From Hymenochaete sp. R1 (lineage: Eukaryota; Basidiomycota; Agaricomycetes; Hymenochaetales; Hymenochaetaceae), in NCBI GenBank assembly GCA_019400425.1, contig JAFREE010000017.1, forward strand, positions 186,001 through 250,000: a stretch of 64,000 nucleotides of DNA, given 5' to 3'. The stretch's first letter is position 1; each line of letters opens with the position of its first letter. The notes under the pieces were generated by a model, which did not search any database, was not told where the DNA came from, and saw only the letters and a list, made by a program, of their open reading frames with translations. Below are positions 30,919 to 45,424 of the stretch, one piece after another. A program made the translations under genes and the position numbers.

Positions 30919-33900
30919 ATGTCCTCCTCCGACCCCCTCTTCCTCTCCCTCGCTCAATCCTACCAATCCCACCCTGCAGCCTACCTCGGCCCCCTCCTCG
31001 TCTCCTCCTCCCTCCAGGGCATCGAAACGGGCCTCATCATGAACCTCGCCTATCGATTCTGGCGGGAGGACTACTTTGCGGGGCGGAGGTGGGTGCATGC
31101 GACGATGGCGACGGTCGTGGTGTTGGTCGTGTACGTGCCTTTTTTTCTGAGCTTTTTCTTTGCGTTTCTTGTGTTGGGTTCCTGCATGCTTACCTTGATT
31201 CTTTTTACAAAATAAAAATAAACCCTTTGGACTCTGCTTTGGGTCTTTTTCTGTTTGTATTTCTCATTCCATGCGTCGATTTCTTTGGTCTTAATATGAC
31301 GCGATAATGGATGTGGATGTGGATGTAATTTTTTGGGGGGGAACGCGACAGTTTGGAGACAGCGTTGACCTACGGAACCGTATTCAACCTTCTCATCCAA
31401 AACTTCGGTGACTGGGTGCGCACTTCTATTTTAGCGACTCTACAAGATGATCTCACACCTGACCCATTTTGGCCGTACCCCCCCGCAACGCAACTAGAAT
31501 CACCTCGTATATAAACCATGGACCCGTATCCTCCGCACCGGAATCGTACGTCCACTCTTTGTTTCTGGCTTGTTTTTGGCCTTAACTTGAAGGCGAAATC
31601 GGGTTGGACGCTAATCAAGTACCTCGATCGTTCTCATACATGTATGTATATGCACGTCTCTACAGATGTTCTTCCTCACCGTATGCTCAAAAGCGTTGCT
31701 CATCCGACGATGCTACGAGGTAAAGTACAAACCACCACTTTCGCAAGAGACGAGAATCACTAATACATTGCTATTGCGATCGGATTTGTTTTTGAACCAA
31801 ACGACCAGCTTGGCCAATCCCAATACAGACGTCGGATTTTCGTGAGTTCTTCAAGGTAGAAGGGATGTAGAAAAACGCTGATCCCAACTTATTTCTTCTC
31901 CATAATCATCCTTTGACCGTCCCTTCAAACCCTATCCTGAATCCGTCGGTTTCTGGTTTTTGTTTGTTTGTTTATTTTTTTTTCAAAAAAAAAACGCCCA
32001 CAGCTCGCCCAAATCCTCCTCTTTGCACTCTACCTCGCCGCAGCGATCGGGAACATCGCTCGTGCGTCGCGCTCGCGGTCATACAAGATCTTACCCGTAT
32101 GTCATCTCCTCTTCCATCTCCCGGTTTTATTCGAGAACGAGCGCAAGTGTCAATGCTGATGATGTTCTTGCATCCTCTTCTCTGGGTCTTTGTTTTCGCT
32201 CTTGTGTTTATAACTTTGTGCTACGTATTGGTTTGCGGGAGCGTAGGATAGTACGTCCTGTAAGTGGACCTCGGAATTGATGCATTTTAGGAGGTTTTAT
32301 AGATTATCTGACCTTTTGGTACTTTCTTTTCTTTTCTTTCTTTGTCCGTGCAGATACATGTTTCGTCGTCAGTCTACTCGGTGCGCATCTCTACCTCCTT
32401 TAAAAGCTCGTCATTTACATGACAAAACCTTGATAAAACTCTCTTTGACTTTTGTAGTATCGGACATCTCCATCACCGTCGTTTGTAAGTTCATATTCCT
32501 TTCCAGCCCACGGATCTCTGGAGAAAAATGCTCTGTGCATTACTTAACTGACTGTATTTCACCAAGTGCTCCTCCTCATCCTCCAAGACCGCCCCCAAGT
32601 CCTCGTCAAGTCCATCACGACCGTACGTCTTCAACCCAATTAACCACCCTTAACCCTCCCAAACAAGCTTAATGCGCTCCCTTCATTATCTATCTATACT
32701 CCCTACCTAACAAACGACCAAACTAATCACACACTAACACTAACACCAGTCCCTCTACCGCCTCGTCTTCGTCACTTTCGAGTCCTTTATCCCTCCTGCT
32801 TGCTATGGCATTACGCTCCTTACGATGTACTTCACCACGAGCCACCGCTCGAACTGGCAGGACGTCCCGCTCGAGTCTGTGGGGCACATATACGCGATCT
32901 CGCTCTTTATTTCCTTGTGCGTTCTTTCTTTTTTTTTCTACCTTAGGTCTTGGTCTTGGGTTTGGGATTGGGTTTAAGAAGGGATGATACTGACTTCACC
33001 GCGTTTTCTTTTTCTCTCCCCTCTCTCTGTTTTTTTTTTTCGCGTTGTAGGATGGGGATGCAGCTCTCGCCTGAGAAAAACGACCCGGATGTCGTGGATG
33101 GGGCACGTTCTCCTCGAAGAGGTGTTCACTGGAACAGAGCCGTACGTCCATCCCATCCCCTCTCCAATTCAATAAGAACTCAACACATCCAAACGCCATA
33201 CCTATCCACCATCTCCTCGCTCCGCCCATCCATCCATCCGCTCAACCGTCCGTCCACCCACCTACCCACTCACAGACCGAAACCCCAACCTGCCCCGGAA
33301 CCCTCCCCGCCCCCTCGTTCGAACTCCAGTCATTCCCCATCTCGCTCACTACGTCCACGGGCACGGGCACGGGGAGCGCTACAGGCCTCGGGACGGGCAC
33401 AGGGACAACGAAGCACGCGTCGTTGACTAGGTCCCATACTGGCCCGAACGGGAACGGGAACGGGAACGGGGGCAGAAACAAGACTGCGAATGGTGCTGAG
33501 GACGAGGTCGAGGTCGAGAACGAAGTTGATACTAAGGGTGCGCGGAGGAAAAATCGAACTGGGACGAAGGATCGGGACAGGGACAGAAGGACCGTCGAGC
33601 GCGTAGACGGAGACGACGATCGAAAAGTCAACCCTGCCGATTCTAGATCTATCCTCGCTATCACCTCTATACCAGTCCTCACCCACAACCACACCCACAC
33701 CCTTGACCCCACCTCACCGTCCTCCTCCCCCGACTCGCATTCCCACTCCGAAGACGACTATGGCGACGGAGACGGAGACGGAGACACCTCGATTAAGGCC
33801 CACACGCTCGAAACATCGAGATCCCGTACAGGCGCTGGAATAGGCGCGGACGAACGCCACTCACTCGTCGTCATCCGTACAGAGGAGCTCGGGATGGGCC

Positions 33901-34052
33901 TAACGCACGGACTCGACGAAATGCGGCGGTTAGGGGGCGGCGGGGGAGGTGATAGGTGGAGAAGCGTAGGGAGTCGATGGCCGAGTTTGGGCGGGTTGGG
34001 CCAGAGGCTTTGGAGAAGAGAGAGGGAGAGGGAGTCGCCGAATACGCCTTGA
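30919..34052 (+). CDS. DUF6534-type multi-pass membrane protein with disordered tail
   Basis: Multi-exon gene. Exon 1 (30919-31130) begins MSSSDPLFLSLAQSYQSHPA and contains AAYLGPLLVSSSLQGIETGL. The second exon starts LETALTYGTVFNLLIQNFGD. Later exons encode membrane segments: FFLTVCSKALLIRR, AQILLFALYLAAAIGN, SDISITVVL and SLYRLVFVTFESFIPPACYG. The last is followed by ITLLTMYFTTSHRSNW and GHIYAISLFISL. This pattern is typical of a large basidiomycete family of seven-span proteins carrying DUF6534. Their function is unknown. The last exon adds about 250 disordered residues with TGTGTG, GNGNGN and GDGDGD runs and acidic/basic patches, ending RRERERESPNTP. Exon borders between 31400 and 33300 are only partly resolved, and the membrane-protein to tail junction is an inference. 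Confidence 0.75.
33355..33790 (+). repeat. Hexanucleotide-like repeats in coding tail
   Basis: Tracts such as gggaacgggaacgggaacgg (33446 onward) and ggagacggagacggagac (about 33768) encode GNGNGN and GDGDGD in the disordered tail. A cgggcac-rich tract from 33358 encodes TGTGTG. Expansion of six-base units keeps the frame. Confidence 0.75.
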
Positions 34053-35064
34053 CGGCCGATCTTTGAGTCTGAGTTTCAAAGGGTGAGAGTAGGGAGAGAG
34101 GGTAAGGGAGCTTCCGGGATGGAGGGATGAGGGAGAAACGAGGAGGTTGCAGTAAACGTAAAGCCTCTATCGGTCTTTCCTCTTCTTCAACCAATGTACA
34201 GCCTTTCTTCTCCCCTTCCGGCCCCAACGCCCGTTAGTCACTTCACCCCGACAGTAATTGTATCACCACAATTTGATCCCTCCATCCCTTCACACATCCA
34301 CACATCCATCCATCCATCCATTCGCACAAGTAAAACTGCGCTCAAACCTCTTCGCCCCTTCCCCGTAGAAAGATTCAGATTCAACTTTACAGTACAATAC
34401 CAATTCACAATCCTCGTAGATAACCTTTCCACTTCCACTGACGCTTCACTTCTTTCTTCTCTTCTCAAATGGGGGGAGGGTGACCATATGTATGTAACTA
34501 TGGATGTCAACCAGCAGCTAATTATAAGCTTATCGGCTTACTGCGTAGTGCGCCTAGCATATACGTGTAAGTATCCATTGATATTGCTTCCTGCGCGTCT
34601 TCTCGTTTCTACCACTCCTACCCCCTCCTTTCCGGTTGGTCTTCCACTTTTACATTAATATTTTACACGATGACTAGTACTACTGTAGCGGGTTCTGAAA
34701 GCCAGAGAGGCGTGCGAAAAGGCTATTTCCCCCTTTTTCTTCTTTTCCAATGACTCTTCCCATCCCCCACCCTTTTTTTGCCACCCGGGGGGGGAGAGAT
34801 TGACGTCGCATTGCTACTAAACCACAGCCAATGTGCATTATGTTTCCTACGTGTCACATCACATCGGACCTATCTACTTGTACTGTCCCACTCTTCCATC
34901 GCAGCTTACAAGATATCTACTGAAGAAAACGCCTCTTTGTATCCTCGACATTTGCCGTTTGTGTGAATACTCAAGTCCCATGTTCCCATCACCAAGTCCT
35001 TTTCGTCTTACACATTCATTCTTCCGGCCCCTGCGCGATGCGATGTGATGCGATGATGGATGGC
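34053..35064. other. Intergenic region between convergent genes
   Basis: About 1 kb between the stop of the DUF6534-type gene and the stop of glutathione reductase. It is pyrimidine-rich in places, with a catc tract near 34300. No gene is seen. Confidence 0.5.
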
Positions 35065-37355
<2,291 letters not shown>

Positions 37356-38978
37356 TCAGAACATGTATTCACGAGGTTCGTTCACATCCGCCCTTTCAAC
37401 AAACTCCGCACTCAAAAGACTATACTCTGTTCCAGGCGAGGACCCAACATCGCTCCATCCACTACCTGCACCGTCCGATCCAGACGATCCAGACGACCAC
37501 GAATACCCGTCCCCCTCCTCTTCGACTACATCTCCCAACTCGCTCGGCGACAAGTCAGATAAGCCCAGAATCGGTGAATTGTATCCCGAGGGCGGAGGTG
37601 ACATCAAATCAGCGATATCAGTATTGATGTCATGCACATCTTGGCCGTCCAATGCCGGAGTATGCGCACGTGAGGTCATGAACAACGCTGAGAAATCCAG
37701 TGTAGGCACGACGAGCGAACTGGAAGGGTCGAATTCAGTTTCCCCGACTCCGATACGGGAATGCGGGGTGACTGAAGGAGACGAGTAGAGCGAGAGCGAG
37801 CTCATGCCGCTCTCCGTTTCGTATCCATTATCGCTGTGTGCGTCCGACGAGTCGTTGTCCTCCGTCTCCATGACTTTGCACCAGCCTCTGCCGGCATCTC
37901 CCAAAACCTTCCTGACCTTGTCCTCCGTCCATCCCTTGAATTCTACCCTCAGAACCGTGCACAGGCCGCTGGCGTCTCCATACGCAGAGAACGCCGCCCC
38001 ACGATCCCACACTCCGCTCGCATCTAACCTCGCGAACAACGCACTGACCCGTAAAGAATGTTTACGATGTGAGTCGATGATCTCAACCAAGTCACTCCTC
38101 GGTAACAGCCTTGGTTCTCTGCCAGAGTGAGTGACAGACGCGGCCTCGGCGGTCGAGTGCGAGATTGGGAACCGTGCGGTCGGTGTTGGGGCAAGTGGAA
38201 CGAGGAGCAGGGTTGTGATGGCTGCCGCAGCGTCTGCCTTAGGTGCAGGCGAAGGCTCGCGGAAGTACTTTTCAACCTCCTTCATCTCCTTCTCCTTTGT
38301 CAAAACCTTTGTCTTCCTCGGAGTCGGCGTAGGCTTCATCAAGCTCCCCCAGGCCTTCCCGTTCTCCTTCTCCTTCCCCATCTCCGCCCTCCTCATCCTC
38401 CTCATCTCTCTCACCCTCCTCTTCTCCAAGTCCATATCAATCTCCCACACAGTCCTCCCCACAACCGGCACATTCTGCACCAAATGCTCGAATATCGGAC
38501 GGCCAGTCGAGAAGTTCCGCGCGCTGCCCAGCCCAACCTGGACGGGGCTCCTTGATACAGGACTCGCACGCGGTAGGAACGGAGGCCTCGGGCCTGCGTT
38601 CGATAAATGGTGTCGTGCAGAAAGGGAGAGACGCTGTTCGATGGAAGGTGGTCTCACGCTTGCGTTGACGCTCGCGCTGAGGCTATGATGTCCCGCCCGT
38701 GCGCCTCCCGCGACAGGGTGCGTGAACCCGGGTGTCGCGAGGTTCGCAACGACGCGGTTGAATACATTTCTTGTCGTCTGGAAAATACGACTCGCTGTTG
38801 ATGTTGATGATGTTGTTGTGGAAGAACGACCCGCTGCACCTGCCGCTTGGGATATACCCCCACCCCCAGGCCCAGGCGGCGGTCCATGCGGGGGATGAAT
38901 GTGGACGTGCACATGCGTGTGTATCGAACGGACGCCTGAGGCAAACTGCCCCAGACTCCTGAACGACGACTGCTGCAT
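37356..38978 (-). CDS. Hypothetical protein, probably mitochondrial, basidiomycete-type
   Basis: Single exon of 540 residues. The start MQQSSFRSLGQFASGVRS is basic, Ser/Arg-rich and lacks acids, as in mitochondrial presequences, and is followed by HTHVHVHIH. Another Arg-rich section near residue 150 has ARNFSTGRPIFEHLVQNVPV. It leads into EIDMDLEKRRVREMRRMRR, a highly charged helix. The middle has a region that may be folded (EIIDSHRKHSLRVSALFARL). The C-terminal third is Ser/Pro/Asp-rich and probably disordered. I do not recognise a named domain. The long Ser/Thr/Gly low-complexity parts resemble other basidiomycete-specific proteins. The neighbour on the left, glutathione reductase, lies on the same strand, but eukaryotic context gives little functional information. 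Function is unknown. Confidence 0.72.
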   Translation of the reverse strand: MQQSSFRSLGQFASGVRSIHTHVHVHIHPPHGPPPGPGGGGISQAAGAAGRSSTTTSSTSTASRIFQTTRNVFNRVVANLATPGFTHPVAGGARAGHHSLSASVNASVRPPSIEQRLSLSARHHLSNAGPRPPFLPRASPVSRSPVQVGLGSARNFSTGRPIFEHLVQNVPVVGRTVWEIDMDLEKRRVREMRRMRRAEMGKEKENGKAWGSLMKPTPTPRKTKVLTKEKEMKEVEKYFREPSPAPKADAAAAITTLLLVPLAPTPTARFPISHSTAEAASVTHSGREPRLLPRSDLVEIIDSHRKHSLRVSALFARLDASGVWDRGAAFSAYGDASGLCTVLRVEFKGWTEDKVRKVLGDAGRGWCKVMETEDNDSSDAHSDNGYETESGMSSLSLYSSPSVTPHSRIGVGETEFDPSSSLVVPTLDFSALFMTSRAHTPALDGQDVHDINTDIADLMSPPPSGYNSPILGLSDLSPSELGDVVEEEGDGYSWSSGSSGSDGAGSGWSDVGSSPGTEYSLLSAEFVERADVNEPREYMF

Positions 38979-39373
38979 CGTGCTTCGTCTAGTCTCTAGT
39001 CAGTCACTTTCACCTGACTATAAGACTGTTGAATGATTTCGTTCGTGTGTCCGCGTTTGTGCTATGCTACGGTGGTGATGGTCTGAGAAAGAGCGTGAGG
39101 GGCGTTTCCGTCATGGTCATGGCGCTTGGGGTAATCGGCACAGCTATGACGAGTTCGGCCGGCATTGGCACAGCTGTCGATCATAACCACTTATAGAAGG
39201 TGTCCGATTTATTCGGAATCTCACTTCAAATGGTCCTCCAACTCAAAAATCCTTTAAATATAAATTGTCGCATACGATCGATTTGGGAAGAGAAACAAAA
39301 ACCAAGATGTGAAAGGGCATAGTTCTACTTGAATCTTGATCAACACAAGCACTGGTGAAATCTACCATCGCTC
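38979..39373. other. Intergenic region
   Basis: About 395 bp between two leftward genes, including the promoter of the probable mitochondrial protein gene. Nothing else is seen. Confidence 0.5.
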
Positions 39374-40104
39374 CTACTGGCGACGTTGCTGACTTGGCCC
39401 TGCGTGACCTTGCCCGCTACCACTACCACTACCGCCGCTATTCCCTCCAGAACTGTTCCCGCTACTCTGCCCGAACGCGCGCCTGAATACGCCTCGATAA
39501 TCTTCCAGACACCAGCTACAAAATCCCTTATTCTCACGGTCTGTAAAGCGCATTGCATATCCGCGGATTGCCCCAAACACATGAATAAGAGGGTGTTGGA
39601 TTGTGTGAGGTGCACCAAAAGAATGCGGAGGGTAGAAAAAAGGGCGTGGCGGTCAGTAGGAGCAGGACTAAGGGATAGTGGACTCGGGAAAAAAACGCAC
39701 AGTGCCGCTCGAACCGAAAACGTTTGTAGTCTGGCCTTGTCCCCGGAATATACCCCGGCGGATGGTAGGCGTCCGGAGGGAGAGGACCGAGGTCTTCTTC
39801 GAGCGTACCGCAGTCTGTCGCTCCGGGAGGCGTATTATGGCACTTCACCTGGTAGGGGGTCATCAAATTCGAGTTGGTCAATATCCGACAGAGTGGAAAG
39901 GTGCCGTCAAGGGTAAGAATACGAGGGAAGGAAAGAATAGACGTACGAGCATGCTGAAATACTCTTGCTTGTGCGGGCAGCGCTCAAAGCGATCGTAGTG
40001 ACTGCATGGAAAGAAAGAGCGCAGAGGGGGGGGACATCGTTTCAGTATGAAAACGAGATAATATAAGTATAACATAAAAGTACTTACACGATCCAGTAGC
40101 ACAT
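39374..40104 (-). CDS. Small cysteine-rich MC...CPH-type protein, member 1
   Basis: Four exons (40104-40088, 40001-39947, 39848-39701, 39540-39374) join in frame to 128 residues. The first exon is only 17 bp and ends in phase 2. The product begins MCYWIVHYDRFERCPHKQEY, continues VKCHNTPPGATDCGTLEEDL, then RHCYRENKGFCSWCLEDYRG, and ends in a Gly/Ser-rich tail. The spaced Cys and His residues (C..C.H early, CSWC late) suggest a small metal-binding fold. The second member at 48150-48646 has the same 17 bp first exon with the same phase and the same MC...Y.RC.H start, so the two are likely distant paralogs. No signal peptide is present. Function is unknown. Confidence 0.75.
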
Positions 40105-42532
40105 CTTCTAAGAGGTTGCGAATAGACCAATCTTATGAGAAGTGTTTCGCTTGCAAAATCGATTGTCGAGTGTGTCGATGAGTACTGTCGAGCCTACTTC
40201 AAGTCATCCAATGAAGCTACAACCACTCCACCAACCTCCCTCTTTTATACCTCCACGCATCCATACCCAGAGCGATCAGAACCCGGCCATGCTTTTCTCA
40301 GTTTCACCATTCCAGTACACCTGAGAGCATCTTCCTGACTGCACGAAAGACGTGAGGCCAGCAGCCGCTCGTAAGGACCATAGCGTGAGCGAAATGAGGC
40401 AAGTGATCTAGCGCTAGCTCTGACGAGGCGCGGTCTCCAAATCTATGATTTTTTGCAAGGCGCCAGGGTAGGGCACCGGCAGCACACTATCAAGCAGCAT
40501 TCTTTCGGACCTCCGTAAGCTTCGCGAATCGTAAGGGACGCGGAAAACAGACCGGAGTCCGCCGCCAACGCCCTGCACTGGAAGGGAGTGTAGGCACAGC
40601 AAGGATACACTGGCATCTGCAGATGCAAAGATGTATCGGTGAACAGGCGAGAAGCTTTAGGAGGCGTTTCCTCGGAACTTGAAAGCCCAGAGAGTTGGTG
40701 GGACCGAACACAGCTCGAAGCTCAGCTCCTGTTGATATCGCAAGTCACCTCTGTGACCTGACCCCAGACTTATCTATTTCTCATCAACTCCTTACACAGG
40801 ACACAGGGGGAGATTGCTGGCTAATGAGTCAGCATCTCTGGTGCTGGGGAGTCAGATCTGCATTGTCCAATCAGCTGCGAAGTGAGGCCGAATCATAAAT
40901 TATAGACATCGCAGGGGGAAGTCAAATCAACAAACAAACAGATGATAGCTGACAGGAATAATGAAACCTGTGTGTGGTGGCCATCGGACTAGAAGCTTCA
41001 ATAAATGATATCCAACAACATGGACTCGGAGCAGCGCGATGCCAGCTGCGGTATGCGGGAATCGATCCGTCAAGTAAAGTTGGCCTGAGATCTATCTTTA
41101 TTTGACGCCGACCGGAGTTTTTGGTTCTACTTGGTCCCCACTTTAGAAAGCATGCTGTACAACCATTTTGAACCCTCATTTTATTCGCACCTGGTGGGCT
41201 GAAAGGCTGGGGCCCGAGTCGTTACTACGCACCCCAGGAAGAAACCATGAGCCCTCGCAGGGCGCCTTCGGCAGCAGAGCATACGCACAGCCGGACTCAA
41301 TGTAGTAGTCAAGTCAGAAGAGTAAAGGGGAAATGTTTCTTTGTTCGATAACCAGAGTTCAACGTTGTGAAGTTGGATGAAAGATGAAGGGCGCGTTTGT
41401 TCGAGGTATCTAAGGCATAGCCATTTGTCGTCAACAGCACCAAACACGGACTAACAAGAAGGTTCTCACCTGCCAATCCGGTCATGACCACAGATATTTG
41501 AATGGCTCGCAATGTAATAAGGTAGGATAGAAAGAATGCGAAAGTGCGACGTAGTCATCGGGCACATCAGCGCCATCGCCAACCAGCGGCGCAGAATGTT
41601 CACTGTGTCAACAACTCTGCTAGATGATAAGCCTCGAGCAAGCGCGTCATGCAAGCACCGAACTTATGCGAGCCCGGTCTGCTCAACTTTATGCCAGCAA
41701 TTAGGAATGACGAGTATACTGGCTTGTATGGAGACTCAAATTTTCAAAAAAAAAACTTATCCGCGACCCCGTAAAGTATCAGATCACGAGAGTGCACCTT
41801 AAAAAATTGAGAGACTTGATCCACTCACAGCTGCGAACTACTCCCAATAAGCTGTAAGGAGAGCTCGAGCCTTTCAAAAGGATCTCAAGCCATCAAATCA
41901 GCCCTCCATCTGTGCATTCGGCTCAGTGATGACTACCGACGGACGCCGAAGGGGGGACACCTGACATTGGGAATCATATAATTCAGAAGAATCAGAGACT
42001 CACTTATCTTCTCGATCTGATGCATAGCCGCTCCTCATCGAAGCTGAGTACTATGCGAGATTGCTCTCCAGGAGGGAGTCCCAGTGAGCATAGCGTATCT
42101 ATAGCATCATACTTCTTAAATGCCATTTTGGTCCGCAATTTGTGATCGAAATCTAACAGTAACAGGAGTTAAATCATTGACTCCGTTACGCGGGTTCCAT
42201 GCCGTACGGCACTCCTAAGCTTCTGCATCTTGAGATCATCTCGGTCGAGATTTATAGCTGGTTGAGATGGTGAGGGTGGGAGGTAAAAGTTAGATTACGA
42301 ACGACAGTTCGCAGTTCGTTGGTTGCGAACAATTAAGTAAGCATGGTGATCGACAGGCGCGGGGAAGCTGAGGGAACCCACAATCTCTCGAGTCAGCAAC
42401 TTTGACCTCAACCACCTTCAACAACCACTTCGGTGCGGGTTTGCAAGCTCTTCGCGGCACAGAAGCATCTGTCATCTATCTCCGTGCAAAAAAGCAAGGT
42501 TGAGTCCGAGGACGTAATAACTCAGGATCACG
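40105..42532. other. Gene-poor region of 2.4 kb
   Basis: No convincing coding frame, RNA gene or transposon was found. Open frames are short on both strands, lack domains and mostly lack ATG context. A poly-A tract of ten lies near 41746-41755. It may hold degraded repeats, but I cannot identify any. Confidence 0.5.
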
Positions 42533-43132
42533 ATGTCCGACAACGAAGAAAACAGAATGCCTCCAGCCGCCGAGGAGCAGAATGAAGACGTAGCTCCGAA
42601 GACGGAAGATGCTAACGCGCCGATAAACATCAAGGTACGTCAGAAATGCACTAATTATCTTTCACGAGAGAGAGATTAACGCGTTTTCTCCCCGTCGTGC
42701 CATAGGTTGTGTCTGCGCAAGGAGAGGAGGTCTTCTTTAAGATCAAGCGAAGCACGCAGCTGAAGAAGCTGCAGACAGCATATGCTCACAAAATTGGCAA
42801 GGATGTACAGTCTATTCGGTAGGTCTCCTCCTTTTCTATCTCACTTAGTATGTTTAAGGCGCTATCTTATCCTTTGCACCACCCTCCGGCGTGAAGCTTC
42901 TTGTACGATGGGGAACGCATTCAAGAGGACGACACGCCTGACAAACTCGAGATGGAAGACAACGGTTCGTTTACTAATTTTATGCCTTTCCCCCTTCACA
43001 TTGACAATTGCTTTTGTCCTTCTACAGACACTATCGACGTTATGGTTGAACGTAAGTATCAGATGGCTCATGTATATTCGATGTTCGGCGCTAAAGTCAT
43101 TTTGTTTCACAGAAATCGGTGGTCGAGCGTGA
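42533..43132 (+). CDS. SMT3: SUMO (Smt3-type ubiquitin-like modifier)
   Basis: Five exons (42533-42634, 42706-42818, 42897-42964, 43028-43051, 43113-43132) join in frame to 108 residues. The N-terminal 34 residues (MSDNEENRMPPAAEEQNEDV onward) are the flexible arm, which has no clear psi-KxE chain site. The fold follows: INIKVVSAQGEEVFFKIKRS, LKKLQTAYAHKIGKDVQSIR, FLYDGERIQEDDTPDKLEME and DTIDVMVEQIGGRA. The diglycine precedes two extra residues (RA) that a Ulp protease must remove before conjugation. The tiny fourth and fifth exons carry the conserved C-terminus. It is covalently attached to lysines of nuclear proteins. Likely single-copy and essential in fungi. Confidence 0.97.
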
Positions 43133-43629
43133 TATTCCTCCTCCTGCTTCTGTCTTCCTTTCTTTTCGTATTTCTTTTCGTGTTCCATTCTATTGTGTTT
43201 CTGAAAGCAATGTATTGAAAGAAACCCGTGTTGTTTGGGCGTTAACGTTTGTCCCTGATGCTGAAGCCACCGTCATCTTTATTATGAAAAGCACAGAGAA
43301 TTCCACAAGCTCTTGCTTCATATTAAATAAAGAATCCTTGGAACTCGCTGTATTGTGTGGCTCAAGCGTGGCTTGATGCAAGGAGCGGAGCAACGCTACT
43401 ATGTCGCAAGACTTCATACGTCGTATGAATGTGTGGTCGGTGGTCGCGGTCAGGAATTCGCACGCCTCTGACAACGACCACTACGTCGCGCAGAGCACAA
43501 AGCAGGTTTATACAACCGCAGAGCGTGGCAGAAAACCTATAAGACAACGATCGATAGACATAGGTGTAGACAGATAAACGTAGCTGAGGCGCGACGCTGA
43601 TCAGGGTGTAATTTGAGGAAAGAAAGACG
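43133..43629. other. Intergenic region
   Basis: About 500 bp between SUMO and TFIIS, both rightward. It contains the TFIIS promoter and SUMO 3' DNA. No gene is seen. Confidence 0.5.
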
Positions 43630-45168
43630 ATGACGAGCGTCGCTGAGTTGAGAACGTACGCTAAAAAACTGCAGTCGGGCGGGTCATCTCAGGTTCGTCC
43701 CTCTCTTTCCCCTACATAAACCCTTTCACGTCGATTTTTCGGCGCTGCGCACTGACATAGATTACTCTGCCTTGCGCCCGAAATTGTAGGAGATTATCGA
43801 CATCTTGCAGTTGCTGAAGAAGGATGTTGTGGCGAGTGAGCTTCTTATCAGGGTACGTTGCTTTGCCGACTTCCTGTTGTCTCTGATCGTGTGACCAACG
43901 TCAAGCTGACTTTTCCCAAACAGGAGAGCAAGATCGGGATTGCTATAGGCAAGCTGAGGTCAAATCCATCCAAGGAAGTAGCGGACTTTGCGAAGGAGCT
44001 CGTCAAGAAGTGGAAGAATGAGGTTGAACGCGCGAAGCAAGGTGCTGGCTCTGGAGGAACGAAGGTACCACCTAAAATACAGAGTATGTCGCTACTAGTA
44101 CTGGTAATCGCAGTCACTGGAACATCAACTCACTCTCAACCCCTTGTCATCGGTTCACTGTTCGCCTTGCAGCGGTGCAGAAGGCGAATGTCGTTCAGAG
44201 TACGAGGTCTCCTACAACACCCACGCAGGCCGCCGCTGTCCGCTCTGCAAAGGCAGATGGCATAAACATCAACGTTACGCACGACAAAACCCGTGATAAA
44301 TGCATCGAATTGATTTATGATTCGTTGGTGTTGGGTTCCGCTGCGCGTGAGTTTTTCATCCGTTCCAACCCTCTCTCCCATGCTTGTTTCGCATATCATC
44401 AATCTACCATACGACTTTATCTCATCTCATCTATAACCATACGAGCTCACGATCTGACATTTTATTCCCTTTTCATTACATTTTCGAATTCAATTCACGG
44501 TTCGTCATTGTCATGATATTTGGCATCATGATCGATTGGGCATTCTGCTTCAGCAACGGATATTATCCTCAAGAAAGCTGCCGCGATCGAAGCTATCGTG
44601 CTTTCCGATCATAAAGGGGACATGGGTAAAGATTACAAGAGCAAGATCCGGACCCTCTTTCTGAACTTGAAGGACAAGAGTAACCCAGGTCTTCGGGCCA
44701 ACGTACTCACCGGCTCACTGTCTTTAGAACGCTTCTGCCGAATGACAAGTCAGGTTCGTGTCCATCAACCTCTAATCTACGTATCTTCCCTTTGACGGAC
44801 ATGCGAAACATGTAGGAAATGGCGTCCGAAGAGCGGAAAGCAGCTGATAAAGCCATTGAGGAGCAGAATCTCCACAATTCGCTGGGTGCCGAAGAACAGC
44901 AGGCTGAGACAGACGCGTTCCAGTGCGGAAAGTGCAAGCAGAGGCGGACACGCTACAGGCAGGCGCAGACGAGGAGCGCTGATGAGCCAATGACGGTAAG
45001 CCCTCTCAATAGTACGCTAAATCTCCTTACTGATATGTATTTCGTCATGGCATTTGGAATCAGACATTCGTCACGTAAGTCCTTTCTCCACAACAATTTG
45101 AATCCAGGACGCTGATCAAGGCATATTATAGATGCGTGAACTGCAAGAACAGATGGAAATTCTCCTGA
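43630..45168 (+). CDS. DST1: Transcription elongation factor TFIIS
   Basis: Multi-exon gene. It begins MTSVAELRTYAKKLQSGGSS (exon 1, 43630-43692), followed by the TFIIS N-terminal helical domain (IIDILQLLKKDVVASELLIR, then ESKIGIAIGKLRSNPSKEVA). A linker with TRSPTTPTQAAAV precedes the central domain (CIELIYDSLVLGS, then KAAAIEAIVLSDHKGDMGKD, and YKSKIRTLFLNLKDKSNPGL). The C-terminal zinc ribbon has QCGKCKQRRTRY, the acidic catalytic hairpin TRSADEPMT, and CVNCKNRWKFS. The four zinc cysteines are present. TFIIS stimulates RNA cleavage by stalled RNA polymerase II through the Asp-Glu of the hairpin. Length (about 300 residues) is normal. The last introns split the zinc ribbon. Confidence 0.96.
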
Positions 45169-45424
45169 TTTACTTGCCGAGCTTTTCGTATTCTGTTAAC
45201 ATCTCTTTTGACTGATTCACGCCCTCAGTTCGTCCTTCTATGCTCTCTTCTTTTGACTATTCCTAAAACCTCGAAGTTAAAGCTCTCAAGTGTAAGAATA
45301 AAAGTTCTTGAACGATAAACCATTTAATATTACGTTCAGATGCGCTGGCTTCGCAGTTGTAAGTGAGATTAAGGGAGTCAACGCAAATACAATAAGAATA
45401 CAAAAGATGTAAATGGAAGACATA

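Noticed and set aside
40105..42532. Transposon or RNA gene in the 2.4 kb gene-poor stretch
   Set aside because: No terminal repeats, reverse transcriptase, transposase text or tRNA-like A/B boxes could be recognised by eye.
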